Source: Spiroplasma mirum ATCC 29335 (GTDB lineage Bacteria; Bacillota_I; Bacilli_A; Mycoplasmatales; Mycoplasmataceae). Taken from it: a stretch of DNA of 64,000 nucleotides. This document shows positions 11,489 to 21,717 of this stretch, piece by piece. The notes below the pieces were generated by a model. The model searched no databases and had not been told where the DNA came from. It saw nothing but the letters and a program-made list of their open reading frames with translations. The first letter of the stretch is position 1. Each line of letters opens with the position of its first letter. Location: the NCBI RefSeq assembly GCF_000565195.1, contig NZ_CP006720.1:310001-374000 (forward strand), written 5' to 3'. Position numbers and translations under genes: made by a program.

Positions 11489-12160
11489 ATGAATAAAAAA
11501 CCAACTTATGGCAGTAAATTTCCTGATTTAGAGTTGCTTGATAACGCCGAGCAACGTGCTAAATATGAAGAAGAAATTGCGGAATTATCAGAGCAAGAAC
11601 AAAAAAAATTTAATTATATCTCACCAACTCAACATAATGATTTTTCCCAACGACGCATGTACTGAAATAGTACAATGGAACAAGTTGGCAGAGGATTTAT
11701 TATTTTTGCTCAAATCTTAGCAATTACTCTTGCCTATTTTATTGGTCAGAAAGTTATTTTGATTACTGTCGGTAGTTTTGTTAATCCAAACTTAGAAATT
11801 GCCAAGGAGATCTATGTTCGTGATTTCTTATCATATGGATTCTTAATTATTACAGTTTTATTTGGCTTATTGTATTTTATTCCAATGGCAATTTGCCGTA
11901 CGGCAGGGGCAGTTTATGGGTGAGCGATTGCTTATATTATGTTAGCAATTTTATATTTCTTATTCCTAGAAATTATTTGTGCTGTTTTATTAGTTTTATC
12001 AAGTATTAAAGTATCATCAAATGATAGTGGAGATATTAATACTTGAATTCCTGTTTTTATGATTGTCGTGTTGGTAATTACTTCAATTTGAATTGTGGGA
12101 GCTTGTATTTTATTAGTAAAATCTGATGATGTAAAACGCAAAATCAGTTTAGAAGTGTAG
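11489..12160 (+). CDS. Four-helix membrane protein, paralog 4, adjacent to the RavA-like gene
   Basis: Encodes 223 residues: an acidic hydrophilic N-terminus (about 65 residues), then four helices with the family signatures (QVGRGFIIF into helix 1, FIPMAICR after helix 2) and a short basic tail. The stop lies 12 bases before the ATG of the RavA-like ATPase, with the ATPase RBS between, so the two are almost certainly co-translated. Being closest to the ATPase it is the best candidate for its membrane receptor, which is inference from position only. Confidence 0.8.
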
Positions 12161-12172
12161 GGGGAAGATAGG

Positions 12173-13648
12173 ATGACATTAACACAAAGATTAGAAGAGT
12201 TAACAAAACAATTACAAAAAGATGTTTATGAAAAAAAGGTTATTTTTAAGTTAGCAATGTTAGCAATGCTAAGCGGGGAATCAATTTTTCTGTTGGGGAA
12301 ACCCGGGATTGCGAAATCATTGGTAGCCCGTCGTCTTAAACATGCTTTTAAAAATGGAACAATTTTTGAATATTTAATGAACCGGTTTTCAACTCCCGAA
12401 GAAATTTTTGGTCCAATTTCAATTGAAGATTTACAGCGGGGAGTTTATAAACGGCTAATTGATAAGTACTTACCAACTGCTGAAATTGTCTTCTTGGATG
12501 AAATTTGAAAAGCGGGACCTTCAATTCAAAACACCTTATTAACAATTATTAATGAAAAGATTTTTCGGAACGCTGGGGTTGATATTAAAGTACCAATGAA
12601 ATTATTAATTTCTGCTTCTAATGAATTACCAGCTGAAGGACAAGGTTTAGAAGCCTTATATGACCGTTTTATTATTCGTTATATTGCTCAAGGTTTAAAA
12701 GAAGAGGAAAACTTTAATGATATGATTGCCGGAGTTACCAATTTAGATGTCCAAGTTGATGAGCGCTTACAAATTACCCATGAGGAATATAATGTGTGAC
12801 GGAAAGAAATTAACCAAGTTAAAATGGAACAAGATACTTTTGATTTTATTAACCGTTTTCGAAAAGCGATGTATGTTGCCACTGAAGGGCAATATTATAT
12901 TTCGGACCGACGCTGAAAGAAAATTGCGCATTTAATGAAAGCATCGGCTTATTATAATGGTCGCGATACGGTTGATAAACCTGACTGATTAGTGATTCCA
13001 TACTGTATTTGAGATGATGAACAGCAAGAAGAAGAATATACAGCAATTTTTAATGAATTTTATTTAGATGCGTTAACATTTGATGTTAAGCAAAAGAAAA
13101 TTCGTCTTGACAAGGAACTAGAAGAATTAGCGCGTCAGTATGATGATATTCAAGAATCAATTATTAAAAAAAGTGAATACTATGATATTTTTGATGGTAA
13201 AGTGCAGGGAACTTTTCACCGTATTTTCTGATCAGATGCCCAATATCCGGTGTGTTTCATTCGGGTAGAAGATTTTATTGATGCTCGTCATAATAAAGAG
13301 CAGTCAACCTTAGTTGAATTATATTATGGGGAAGAGTTAGATAATATGCATGATGTTATGCAAACAGAGGTTATTTATTTAAATGATAAAACACTAAAAA
13401 ACTTAACTTTAAATTCTAACATGACTGTTGAAGTTAAAAATGCAAAAGGGGATAATAACGCCGCTGAAATTGAACAAAAAATTTTAGCCGTTGAAAAAGA
13501 AATTGATAGTTTAGAAACTGCGTTTCCTGATGAAAAACACCGCCTCTTAGCTGAACCATGTATTTTTTTCAAAGAAGCTTATTATTTAGCAGTTAATAAT
13601 GCTTTTGATGGCCAAGAACTAAAATTTGATGAATCAACACCTAATTAA
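12173..13648 (+). CDS. ravA: RavA-like MoxR-family AAA+ ATPase
   Basis: Encodes 491 residues, close to E. coli RavA (498). The AAA+ core is complete: Walker A GKPGIAKS (42-49), the RavA-typical [17 protein letters not shown] block (65-81), Walker B VFLDEIW (106-112), sensor-1 ISASNELP (146-153) and an Arg at ALYDRF (165) in the arginine-finger position. A long C-terminal region follows, as in RavA. MoxR ATPases work as remodelling chaperones together with VWA-domain proteins, and here the VWA gene follows 15 bases later. Neighbours are membrane and surface proteins rather than lysine decarboxylase, so the client is probably in the envelope. The family call is secure; the client is inferred. 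Confidence 0.92.
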
Positions 13649-13663
13649 AGGGGGAATTTGTTG

Positions 13664-15226
13664 ATGAAAGGGTATTTAGAAGATCACTTAGATAAAAAAA
13701 TGAATACTTACTTATCTAAACTAAAAAATCAGGATTTACAAAATCCTCATTTTGTGTTGTTTAAACAAAATAATAAGTGATTAGCTGATACTTTTGATCA
13801 ACAAATTACTGCTTTTTATGATGAAAAAATTAAAAAAGAAATTCGCAGCATTACCTTACCAAGTGAAATGGAAAAAGAAATTTATTTATTAAACTGGGTT
13901 AAAGTTAATGGTTATAGTGCTTTAAAAGAAAACTATGCCAAAACTCAAGATTTTTTGTTTAAAGTTAAATCACCATTTTATGACCGGTTAAATTTTTATC
14001 GTTATGAGTTTAATAAAAAAGACAATGATCCCTCATTGTTATTTAAAGATTTTATTAACAGTTGGGAAGGAATTTTAATTAAACGGATCGCGGATTATCG
14101 CTTTGCAAAAATTGAAGAATTACGAAATAAATATTTGCAAGAACTTTATAATCGGATTGAAATTATGCAAAAAACTAATAAACTACTTAAAACAGTTTGA
14201 AACTTTTTTGGTTTAATGTGAAATTCGGAAGAAAACCTAACAAAAAGTTTAAAAATGGATGCCATTGAAAAGTTTGCCGAGTTTTTAAAACAAAATCCCG
14301 CTATTATGGAAATTGCTACTTTATTAGGGCGCTACCAAGGAGAAAGTAAGCTAATTGAAGAAAGATTAGCCGAAGAAATTGTGATGGATTATGAATGACA
14401 GCCAATCGGAAATTCTCCCGAAGAAATTGTTGGGGCTACCGAATCAAAAGATTTAGAGCACATGTTTCCGACCGAATTAGTTCTTTTAAAAGATCCTGTT
14501 TTAAAATACATTTTTTATAAAAAATTTATTGAAGGAAAATTAACTACTTTTGAGTTTATTTCGCAAGATCAGGTCCCGGTCGAAAAGATTAAGTTAAATA
14601 TTGTTAAAACAAGAGTTCCAGAAGAAAAAGGACCGATTATTTTATGTATTGATACTTCTTCTTCGATGCGGGGTAACCCTGAACAAATTGCCAAAGCCTT
14701 ATCTTTAGCAATTGCTAAAATTGCCTTTCAGGAAAAACGCCCTTGTTATATAATAAATTTTTCAACTAATTTAGATGTCTATGATTTTTCTTCAGTTCGC
14801 AATTCCATTCCGAACTTAGTTAAATTTCTATCAAAAAGTTTTAGTGGGAGTACGGATATTGAACCAGCAATTAACCATGCGTTAAATGTGATGGAGAAAA
14901 ATGAATATTTTAATGCTGATTTGTTAATGATTAGTGACCTTTTAACTTCTGATTTATCAGAACGAACAACAGTAAAAATTAACCAGTTAAAATTACGCCG
15001 TAATCGTTTTCATGCAATAGTGATTGGAACAATGGGGCATGAATCAGCAGCAAGTGCTTTTGACAATGCTTGAATCTATGATCCACGTGATACCTTTGCA
15101 TCCGAACGAATTATTGCCTCATTAACTGACCAAGTTGTAACTAAATATAATAATCATCCCGAAGCCAAAAATTTATTAAAATTAATTAAGGAAGGAAAGA
15201 TGGATCTGAAATATGATAAGCAATAA
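13664..15226 (+). CDS. viaA: ViaA-like VWA-domain protein, partner of the RavA-like ATPase
   Basis: Encodes 520 residues (E. coli ViaA is 483). The N-terminal 270 residues are helical and charged, followed by a ViaA-like PTELVLLKDP segment and a C-terminal VWA domain. The metal-ion-dependent adhesion site is intact: DTSSS (Asp330, Ser332, Ser334), Thr397 in SGSTDI and Asp425 in MISDLL. ATG 13664 follows GGGGGAA; a TTG three bases upstream is possible. ViaA stimulates RavA ATPase and binds membranes in enterobacteria. The 3' end overlaps the dUTPase gene by 14 bases. Assignment rests on the VWA block, length and the adjacent RavA-like gene. Confidence 0.9.
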
Positions 15227-15723
15227 CGCCCTAGTTAACTTGGCGGCTAACCAAACTAAATTAGATCATCATATTTATCAAAAACATAATATTAACGAAG
15301 GAGATACTTTGGAAAAACGAATTTTAGCTTTTTTAATTGAATTAGCTGAATTTATTAATGAACAACGTGATTTTAAATATTGAAGCTTAAAACCACCCTC
15401 AGAACGATCGGTATTACTTGAAGAATATATTGATGGCATTCATTTTTTAATTAGCATTGGGAATACTTTAAAAGTAGATTTTAATGAATTTAATTACCAA
15501 CCAAATGTTTTAAGTTTGCAAACTAATTTAACAACAATTTATTTGAATTGTTTTGTTGAATATACTAACTTTATTAAAGACCATAGTATTGCGAATTATT
15601 TTAATGTTTTAACAAGTTATTTTGTGATTGCCGAAAAATTAAACTTTACAGAACAAGAATTGTTAACAGCATATAATCAAAAAAAATGCTACTAATTTTG
15701 CTCGCCAAGCTAATAATTATTAA
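15213..15723 (+). pseudogene. dut: Dimeric (type 2, all-alpha) dUTPase with a C-terminal frameshift
   Basis: dUTP pyrophosphatase of the MazG-like all-alpha superfamily, which keeps uracil out of DNA. Family motifs are clear: helix ELAEFINE, FKYWS, and EEYIDGIHFL, which supply the metal-binding acids. The frame stops at 15693-15695 (160 residues). If one A of the A8 run at 15679-15686 is ignored, it continues to 15723 with KNATNFARQ, matching the family's conserved C-terminal KN..N..RQ motif. So either the gene is a fresh frameshift mutant, the run was misread, or slippage restores the frame. The core is otherwise perfect. It overlaps the ViaA-like gene and probably shares its transcript. Confidence 0.8.
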
Positions 15724-15780
15724 AAAAACTAAAATATTTTTATCTTCTTTTTTTATTTAAAAAATAATATTATTTTTCTT

Positions 15781-15807
15781 TTGTTTTTTTCTGTTTTTTG
15801 CTATAAT
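15781..15807 (+). promoter_or_regulatory. Promoter for the FadR/GntR-like regulators
   Basis: TATAAT at 15802-15807 has the extended -10 TGC; TTGTTT at 15781-15786 is a weak -35 in a T-rich tract. A long leader of about 80 bases follows to the ATG at 15890. Confidence 0.55.
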
Positions 15808-15889
15808 TTTCCTTGAGTTAAAATTACTTGTAATTTTACTTAATAAATGAAAATATTACATAATTTGCATAGAAAAAACAGGAGAAAAT

Positions 15890-16547
15890 ATGAGGTCTAA
15901 CTTAACAAGAAAGCAATTTATATAATTGCATTTTAGAAGATATTTTGTCGGGTCGGTATCGTCCCAATGCCGTTCTTAATAAAATTCCTTTTTGTGCTAA
16001 ATATGATGTTAGTAAAGAAGAAGTCAATAATGTTTTTGCCGCTTTAACTGATGATTATTTAATTTCCTATGATCAAAATAAAGGGTATTTTATTAAGAAA
16101 TATTTAGAACCAGAAATTAAACAGTTAGTATATTTAAACTATACGATTACCACAATTCGATTTATTAAATTAATGCATAGTTTAACTCCGAGTGTAATTG
16201 AAAAAATTAACAGTTGTTTACAAGAATTAAAAAATCTTAGTTATAAAAAAAATGATTTAACTAAAATAATGCAGGTAATTGATAATGTTGTTAATAATAT
16301 TACCCAAATTGTCAAAACACCATTATTAGATAATATTTTAAAAAAAGCTTTTAACTTATGATTATATACTCGAAAAGTAATTGCTTATAACATTCAAATG
16401 CATGGTAAACAATTAATTAATTTTTATATTAAGGTGCTGGAGTTAACTTTAAACCAAGATGAAAAAACTTTACGGGATTTTTTATTAAGTTTTATCAATA
16501 TTTGAGAAACTGCTTTTTTAGAATACTATGGCAAAATTTTAAAATAA
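15890..16547 (+). pseudogene. FadR/GntR-like transcription regulator, frameshifted near its start
   Basis: The ATG at 15890 has an AGGAGAAAA RBS and reads MRSNLTRKQFI before a stop at 15923-15925. The continuation in another frame (from about 15927) gives a GntR-type winged helix: LEDILSGRYRPNAVL, then VSKEEVNNVFAAL and GYFIKKYLEPEI, and an all-helical effector domain to residue 210. The join needs a one-base correction near 15921. A product starting at TTG 15945 would lack the first DNA-binding helix. The downstream gene is a diverged relative, so this may be a redundant copy in decay. Regulon unknown. Confidence 0.62.
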
Positions 16548-16572
16548 TTTTATTAATGGAAAGGAACTAATC

Positions 16573-17220
16573 ATGGCCCTGAAAAAATGAACTGACCAGG
16601 AAATTATCATTGATTTGTTAACGAAAATTGCTAATAAAACTTATCAAGTTAATGAACCAATTAGCATTTTTAATCTTATTGATACATACCAACTTTCGGA
16701 AGTACAAGCCAAATTCTTTTTAAATAAGATTGCTGATAGTTTTTTATTAAAAATTACTAAAAATGGGGATTATCTTGTGCGCCAATTAACGATTGCCGAA
16801 ATTGAAGATATTTTTTTAATCAGAGCTTCGATAGTTGATATGAAATATACACGGTTAATCAAAGCACTAACTTCGAAGAATAAAAAGGAATATTACGAAA
16901 TCCTAGCAGAAGTTCAAAGCTGGGATCCCAACAATCTTTACCAAATTATTGAAATTGAGACAAAAATGTTTTATTTTTTAAACCGGGTAGTTCCCTGTGA
17001 TTTAATTAATAATATTTTTGGGGAAGAAGCTTTATTATCCTTATTTTTGCGGATCTATAGTTTAATTAATATTCCTGATCAACCCCATAAAATTAAAAAT
17101 TTTTATCTAAAAATAGCCAACTATTTAATTAATAATAAAATAAAAAACTTACATCATTTTATTTATGAAGCTCTTAAAAATGACCAGGATACATTTATTA
17201 GGGTATATTTAAATAATTAA
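16573..17220 (+). CDS. FadR/GntR-like regulator, intact relative of the previous gene
   Basis: Encodes 215 residues, beginning MALKKW after an AAAGGAA RBS. The N-terminal 75 residues fit a degenerate winged helix (IIIDLLTKIANKTYQV, then LSEVQAKFFLNKIAD), and the remainder is an all-helical FCD-like domain. It shares length, spacing and the helix pattern around the IRFIKLMHSL / MKYTRLIKALT segments with the broken gene upstream, suggesting tandem duplication. The strong terminator 130 bases downstream ends this unit. The DNA-binding motif is weak, so a regulator role is likely but not certain. Confidence 0.55.
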
Positions 17221-17352
17221 AAATTTTTTATTGTCTAAGTATAATAATTATTTTTACAATGATAATTATTGTGATTTTCTTAGAATAATTTATTATAAAG
17301 GGTATACTTAAATTTAAAAATAAGTATGAAATACTATTGTTAACAGAGTACT

Positions 17353-17390
17353 AAAAGTGCCTAACAAAAAATATTTGTTAGGCACTTTTT
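17353..17390 (+). terminator. Strong rho-independent terminator
   Basis: AAAAGTGCCTAACAAA (17353-17368) pairs perfectly with TTTGTTAGGCACTTTT (17374-17389) around a five-base loop, followed by T and C. The 130 bases between the last stop and this hairpin hold no other clear gene. Confidence 0.92.
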
Positions 17391-17414
17391 CATAAGATAT
17401 AAAGGAGAATATAA

Positions 17415-18296
17415 ATGCCACAGAATGAAGAAAATAATTAACTAAAAGTAAGATTTAAAATAACAGCAAAAATTATGAATCTTGTTGATAAAACTACTAA
17501 ATGCTTAATTTCTGAAGAATGGAATGTCGATGAGACATTAGAAAATCTTAAAGAGAGTACATTAAAATTATCTAATTTTAAGAACATTCCATTGAAGAAA
17601 CTTAACTTAGTTATGCAAGAAGTATGCTCAATTGGTTATGATCTCAAAAAAGATGGAAGTAATTATAATGGAATCTTTAGAATTAATTCCTGAACAATTA
17701 AAATTATTAATAAAAGTCCGAAAATAGCAGGAGTATTACAAATGATAAGTGCTATTATTTCTTTTACGCTTCCCGTTAAATATGATGTTTGAAAAAAAGT
17801 TAATATTTATTTATTATCCGGAGAAGCACTTAGTTATGTGGGACGACCATTTATTGAATGAAAATTGCACCATAAAGATTGATTAACGCATAACCAGCAA
17901 ACAGTTTTAAAATTATTATTAGTATTGAGTAATTTTTCCGTGGTTACATCGGGGATTTATAATATTATTTATAATTATGGGGAAGATTATAGTGTCTGAG
18001 AATTTCTAAAAGCAAAAATTTTTAGCAATGAAATTTCTAAATTTGCTTTAGCTGCCCAACTGGTATCCCTCACCCAAGCTATAACTACTTTTGCACCTGA
18101 TCGTTGTAAAAATATTATTAAAAGTATTATTTCGGGGATCATAATTACCCGAGGTAGTTGTGAACTTAAGTTCGCTTATGATTTAATTAGGCGTTCTGTA
18201 CGATACGATGAACCGGCAAAAAACAACTCTTGTGAGATTGTTTTTTTTATTTTTATATTAAAAAACACAAATTTATTTGCATTATTCATCAGATAG
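17415..18296 (+). pseudogene. Hypothetical membrane protein with a stop at codon 9
   Basis: An AAGGAG RBS precedes ATG 17415, but TAA follows at 17439-17441 (MPQNEENN). The same frame then runs open to 18296 for about 285 codons with many TGA Trp codons, several hydrophobic segments (about 95-115, 160-185, 205-225) and no family I recognise. A start at ATG 17475 would give an almost full-length protein but has no RBS. A terminator-like hairpin sits inside its 3' end (18219-18248), so the last 25 codons may be read-through rather than true coding sequence. Either a young pseudogene or a gene using an internal start. Confidence 0.5.
18219..18248 (+). terminator. Probable terminator inside the end of the preceding frame
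   Basis: AAAAACAA (18219-18226) and TTGTTTTT (18238-18245), with an inner TCT/AGA pairing, followed by further Ts. Confidence 0.55.
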
Positions 18297-18912
18297 TATC
18301 TTTAAATTTAGAACTTTTATCATAAAAACAGATTAAATTCTGTTTTCCCTATACAAAATAAACGATATTTTTATAAATCCTTTCAATAAAGATATTATCC
18401 GATGAATAATGCAGCACTTAAAACTTAATATTTTGATGCTAAAGATGGATAACTCATCTATGGCACGAAGCTTTAAAGAAAGTGTGAAAGCGAATGGATT
18501 TATTACTCCTATTTATTTCTTTAATTCTCGGCAAGATTAATCCCTTGCGAAATGTCAGAGCGCTTGTTTTTTTGCTTGTTTTCATAAAAAGAGTGCTGTT
18601 AAACCGAAAAAAACAATATCGGACACTAAAAAAACAAGAGGGTTGGAACTCCAAAAGGTTATTTTCTTTATATAAAGTTATGTAGGGATGGATGAAGCGT
18701 AATTAATAACTGGGTAAACTTGTTTTATTTCCGTGGAAGATAAACTCTCTTTAAATATAAAGTTTTATGATCGCCACCACCCACGACCGAAGTGAGGTGG
18801 ATAGCTAATTAACTAATTAAATCAAAATATAAATATTCTTACTAAATATAAATATTAACCAACAAAGGAATTTTCTGTTTATTTAAAAAATAAAAGAAAG
18901 GAATAAAATATT
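18297..18912 (+). other. Non-coding prophage leader with a GC-rich hairpin and at most one small frame
   Basis: Over 600 bases with no convincing gene. A 63-67 residue frame (18482 or 18494 to 18685) has a hydrophobic N-terminus (MDLLLLFISLILG) and a very basic tail, but no RBS. At 18774-18800 a GC-rich stretch can fold as CCACC/GGTGG plus CAC/GTG, unusual in this AT-rich setting. From 18810 the DNA is A/T-rich with repeated TAAATATAAATATT. It could hold prophage control or origin sites; nothing proves it. Confidence 0.4.
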
Positions 18913-19197
18913 ATGCAAGAATATAAAAGTAAATATATTAATAAAACTTGAAATGAAATAACAACTTCGTTTGATTGAGTTAATTGTCAACCAATTGATT
19001 GTCGTATTTCGCATCACAAAAATCATTATGATTTACAATGTTTAGAATGAGCAAAAATGTATTTAAATTTATTTAAAAATAAATGAAATGTTATTAATTG
19101 ATACATGCAACATTATAAAATTAATGATATTTTAGATTTGGCTGCCGAGGGTTGAAAGATATTACAAATTGGGAAAAAAATAAAACAAATAATTTAA
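18913..19197 (+). CDS. Small hypothetical prophage protein
   Basis: Encodes 94 residues, rich in Trp (mostly TGA), Tyr and His, with an AAAGGAA RBS. The 3' end overlaps the RuvC-like gene by 46 bases, so the two are translationally coupled. No motif recognised. Confidence 0.55.
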
Positions 19198-19667
19198 AAT
19201 ATATTATTGCAATTGATCCTGCCGGAGTTGGACAAACTGGGATTATTATTTATAATGTTTTGCAAAAGAAAATAATTAATAATATTACTTTTCATTTTAA
19301 CTCTGAAGAAGAAGCAATAAATAATATTTACTTAATATTGAACAAATTTAAAAATCAAACCTGTTCTTATTTAAATAAAGTTATTGTAATAATTGAAGAT
19401 TATCAACTTCATAAGGGATTAAAAATAACAAACCCATTATCTACTCCTAAATTTATTGGTGGTTTAAAAGTTTTATGCAAATATCTATTTAATTTAAAAT
19501 ATGTTTTACAATCACCTGTTGTTAAGAAAAACTATCTTTATAAAGGAAATATTAAAATGACAGAACATGAATTAGATGCTTGAAAACACCTACAATATTT
19601 TTTAACAAAAGGAGTTGATAAAAATGGCACAAACAAAAAGCAATCTACCCAAAAAATTACTAACTAA
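19152..19667 (+). CDS. RuvC/RNase H-fold phage nuclease (probable Holliday junction resolvase)
   Basis: Encodes 171 residues. Three acidic motifs of the RuvC-type fold are in order: IIAIDPAGVGQTG (first-strand Asp near residue 20), VIIEDYQL (Glu near 80), and TEHELDAWKHLQYF (the H-x3-D block near 140). Phages use such enzymes to resolve branched DNA before packaging. The start is TTG 19152 inside the upstream gene; the frame has no good ATG. It overlaps the next gene by 44 bases. The gene is unbroken, unlike most of the prophage. Reading these motifs as RuvC-like is my pattern match; specificity is unknown. Confidence 0.6.
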
Positions 19668-19980
19668 TAAACCTAAAATAAAAAATAAAAGAGTTAATAA
19701 ATTAGAATTAACTGTTAGACTGCATGAAAATCCGATTAAAACTAAAATTAAAGCGCTTGTTGCTGATGGTGTTGAAGTTGATGTTTGTTCTCCGAAATGT
19801 CAGTGAGAAGGATTAAATTATTCAACATTATCAATATATAACCTATATGTTTTAACTGAGTTTTTAAAATTAAGAAAAGATGATGAGATAAAAATTAAAG
19901 GCTTAGTATTTAATCAATTAAACTTAAAAAATAAGCGTTACTTTTTATCTTTTCGAGTTGATAGTTTTGAAATTATTTAA
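19624..19980 (+). CDS. Small conserved prophage protein (possible ssDNA-binding or accessory protein)
   Basis: Encodes 118 residues. A very basic N-terminus (about 25 residues) is followed by a region with alternating strands (LELTVRLHENP, DEIKIKGLVFNQL, YFLSFRVDSFEII) that could be an OB-type beta fold. It follows AAAAGGAG and overlaps the nuclease gene. Position beside a recombination nuclease and before the scaffold-like gene fits a single-strand-binding or accessory role, but no signature residues support it. Confidence 0.45.
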
Positions 19981-20038
19981 AAAGCGATTAGAAAAAGAAC
20001 AAATACAAATATTAAAGAATAAGGAAGGAATTGAAAAA

Positions 20039-20494
20039 ATGGTAAAAAATGTAAAATATATTCTTATTGATGAAAACAATAAACCAATTAAAAACGAAGA
20101 TGATAGTTTTGATATTAAAACAGCAGAAATTATTTTAGAAAATTCTGAAGAAATTAATGAATTTAATGCAAGTAATTTAGAAAATAGCAATCAACAAATC
20201 AACGACCTACAAATCAAAAACACTGAATTAATTTCACAATTAGAATAACAAACACTGCAATTAAAACAAATTGAAATTAATAATTTTAATAATTCTTTAA
20301 CTGATAATAAAGAATTTAAAAATGTCTTACTAAAATCTTATGATATTAATGATGACATTGAAGTTATTAAAACACACTTACAAAGTGTTTATGATGAATT
20401 AATTAAGGTACAAACCGTTAATACCGGTGGTGTACCAAAAACAGAAAACAAAGAAAACAATATTTTAGATACAGACAATGTATTTAATAAATAG
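20039..20494 (+). pseudogene. Phage scaffold-like coiled-coil protein with an internal stop
   Basis: An AAGGAAGG RBS precedes ATG 20039. The 151-codon frame has TAA at 20246-20248, in the middle of a Gln/Leu/Asn-rich coiled coil (INDLQIKNTELISQLE, stop, QTLQLKQIEINN). The protein is acidic, short and immediately upstream of the capsid-like gene, which is the usual place and composition for a scaffolding protein. A single C-to-T change (CAA to TAA) would explain the break. Confidence 0.5.
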
Positions 20495-20511
20495 AAAGAA
20501 GGAAGTAAATT

Positions 20512-21681
20512 ATGACACAAAACCCACAAAGAATATTTGGTGATATTGCTAACCAAGCTACACAAAAAGAGCGTGAAGCATTTGTTGACCAATGATATTT
20601 ACAAACTTATCAACAAAAATTTAGTTAAGAAGCATTATTTGCTTGAAAAGAAGCTAATAAATTTGGTTTAACATATAAAAGAAAGAAAAATATTAAATAC
20701 AATGAGGGTTTAGGAAAAGATGGACAAGTATTTAATACTGATGATAATTTATTAAAATACTTAACAGTGAAATTAGAAGATGGTGTTGTTGAATTAGATA
20801 CAATTTTAACTTTTGCTCGTAAATTAGACCCCATAAAAAGTGATTTTAATCCCAATCTTTGGGCTGCCGATATTGAGCAAGCAATGGATACAGAAGTTGC
20901 TTATAAACGCAATAAAATTTTAGAAATTATTAATAAAGGAATAGTTACAACTATTCAAGGTAAAAAAGTAGATGACACATCAGAAACAGTTATATTGGGT
21001 TCTGCTGATTTTATTCGTGGAATTCGTAATAAATTATATTTACAACTTGGAGCAAACGACCAAATAAATAGCGTAATTGCAACAAGTGGAGCAATGAAAA
21101 CTGTTGAAGGAACAACATGCTATATGGTTCCAAAAAAATTACCAATTATTAATAAAGATGGTTCAGAAGGAACAATTAGTTTGTTACCTGATAGTGTTAA
21201 TGCAATTGCCTTTAAATTTAGTAAAAAATATGACCCTCTTATTTTACGAAAAAAAGACCATACTCCTTTAAGGGTTAGTGCTGCTGCGTTAGGTACTGGG
21301 ATGAGTAATACGTTGATTATGGAAAGAGTTTTATATTTAGGTGGAGCGGTAGTTGAATTGAAAGGGATTATTAAACATATTGTTGCTAAAATTAATATTA
21401 GCAAAATTAATAAATTAGATAAACCAACTATTCATGTTGTAAACCCAACACAAACAACAGCAGAACAATTAAAACCACAATTTAAAAATGTTATTTTAAA
21501 AGCGGTTAAAGCAGTAGATAGTTCTTTAACTGAAAGTGATTATGATTACTTTATTGAAAGTAAGGGTGAGGATTGACCAATTAATATTACAAACAATAAA
21601 ACTGTTGCAGTTCAAATTGAACGTAAAAACAACGCTACTGGTCAAACAAACCCGATTAATGTAGTAATTAAAAATTCTTAA
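20512..21681 (+). pseudogene. Major capsid-like protein with a C-terminal spiralin-like domain, one internal stop
   Basis: The 389-codon frame begins MTQNPQRIFGDIANQ after AAGGAAG and is broken only by TAA at 20626-20628 (codon 39). A translation from ATG 20767 would still give 304 residues. The central region is strand-rich with no membrane segments, as in phage coat proteins. The last 80 residues (after LDKPTIHVVNPTQTTAEQL) follow the spiralin repeat plan: helix with KAVKAV, then DYDYFIE, then strands ending PINVVIKN. phi29 major capsid protein also ends in an Ig-like domain, which makes a decorated capsid plausible. The capsid call is inferred from position, size and composition. Confidence 0.5.
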
Positions 21682-21717
21682 TATTACTAAAAAATAGTAC
21701 TTTTTCGTTGATAAATT

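Noticed and set aside
11932-12141. 69-codon minus-strand frame
   Set aside because: Lies fully inside the fourth membrane paralog with no start signals.
15679-15695. Programmed ribosomal frameshifting in dut
   Set aside because: No stimulatory stem or pseudoknot and no family precedent; homopolymer indel is the simpler reading.
18494-18685. Small hydrophobic-basic protein as a phage gene
   Set aside because: No RBS and an uncertain start; kept only as a note under the non-coding region.
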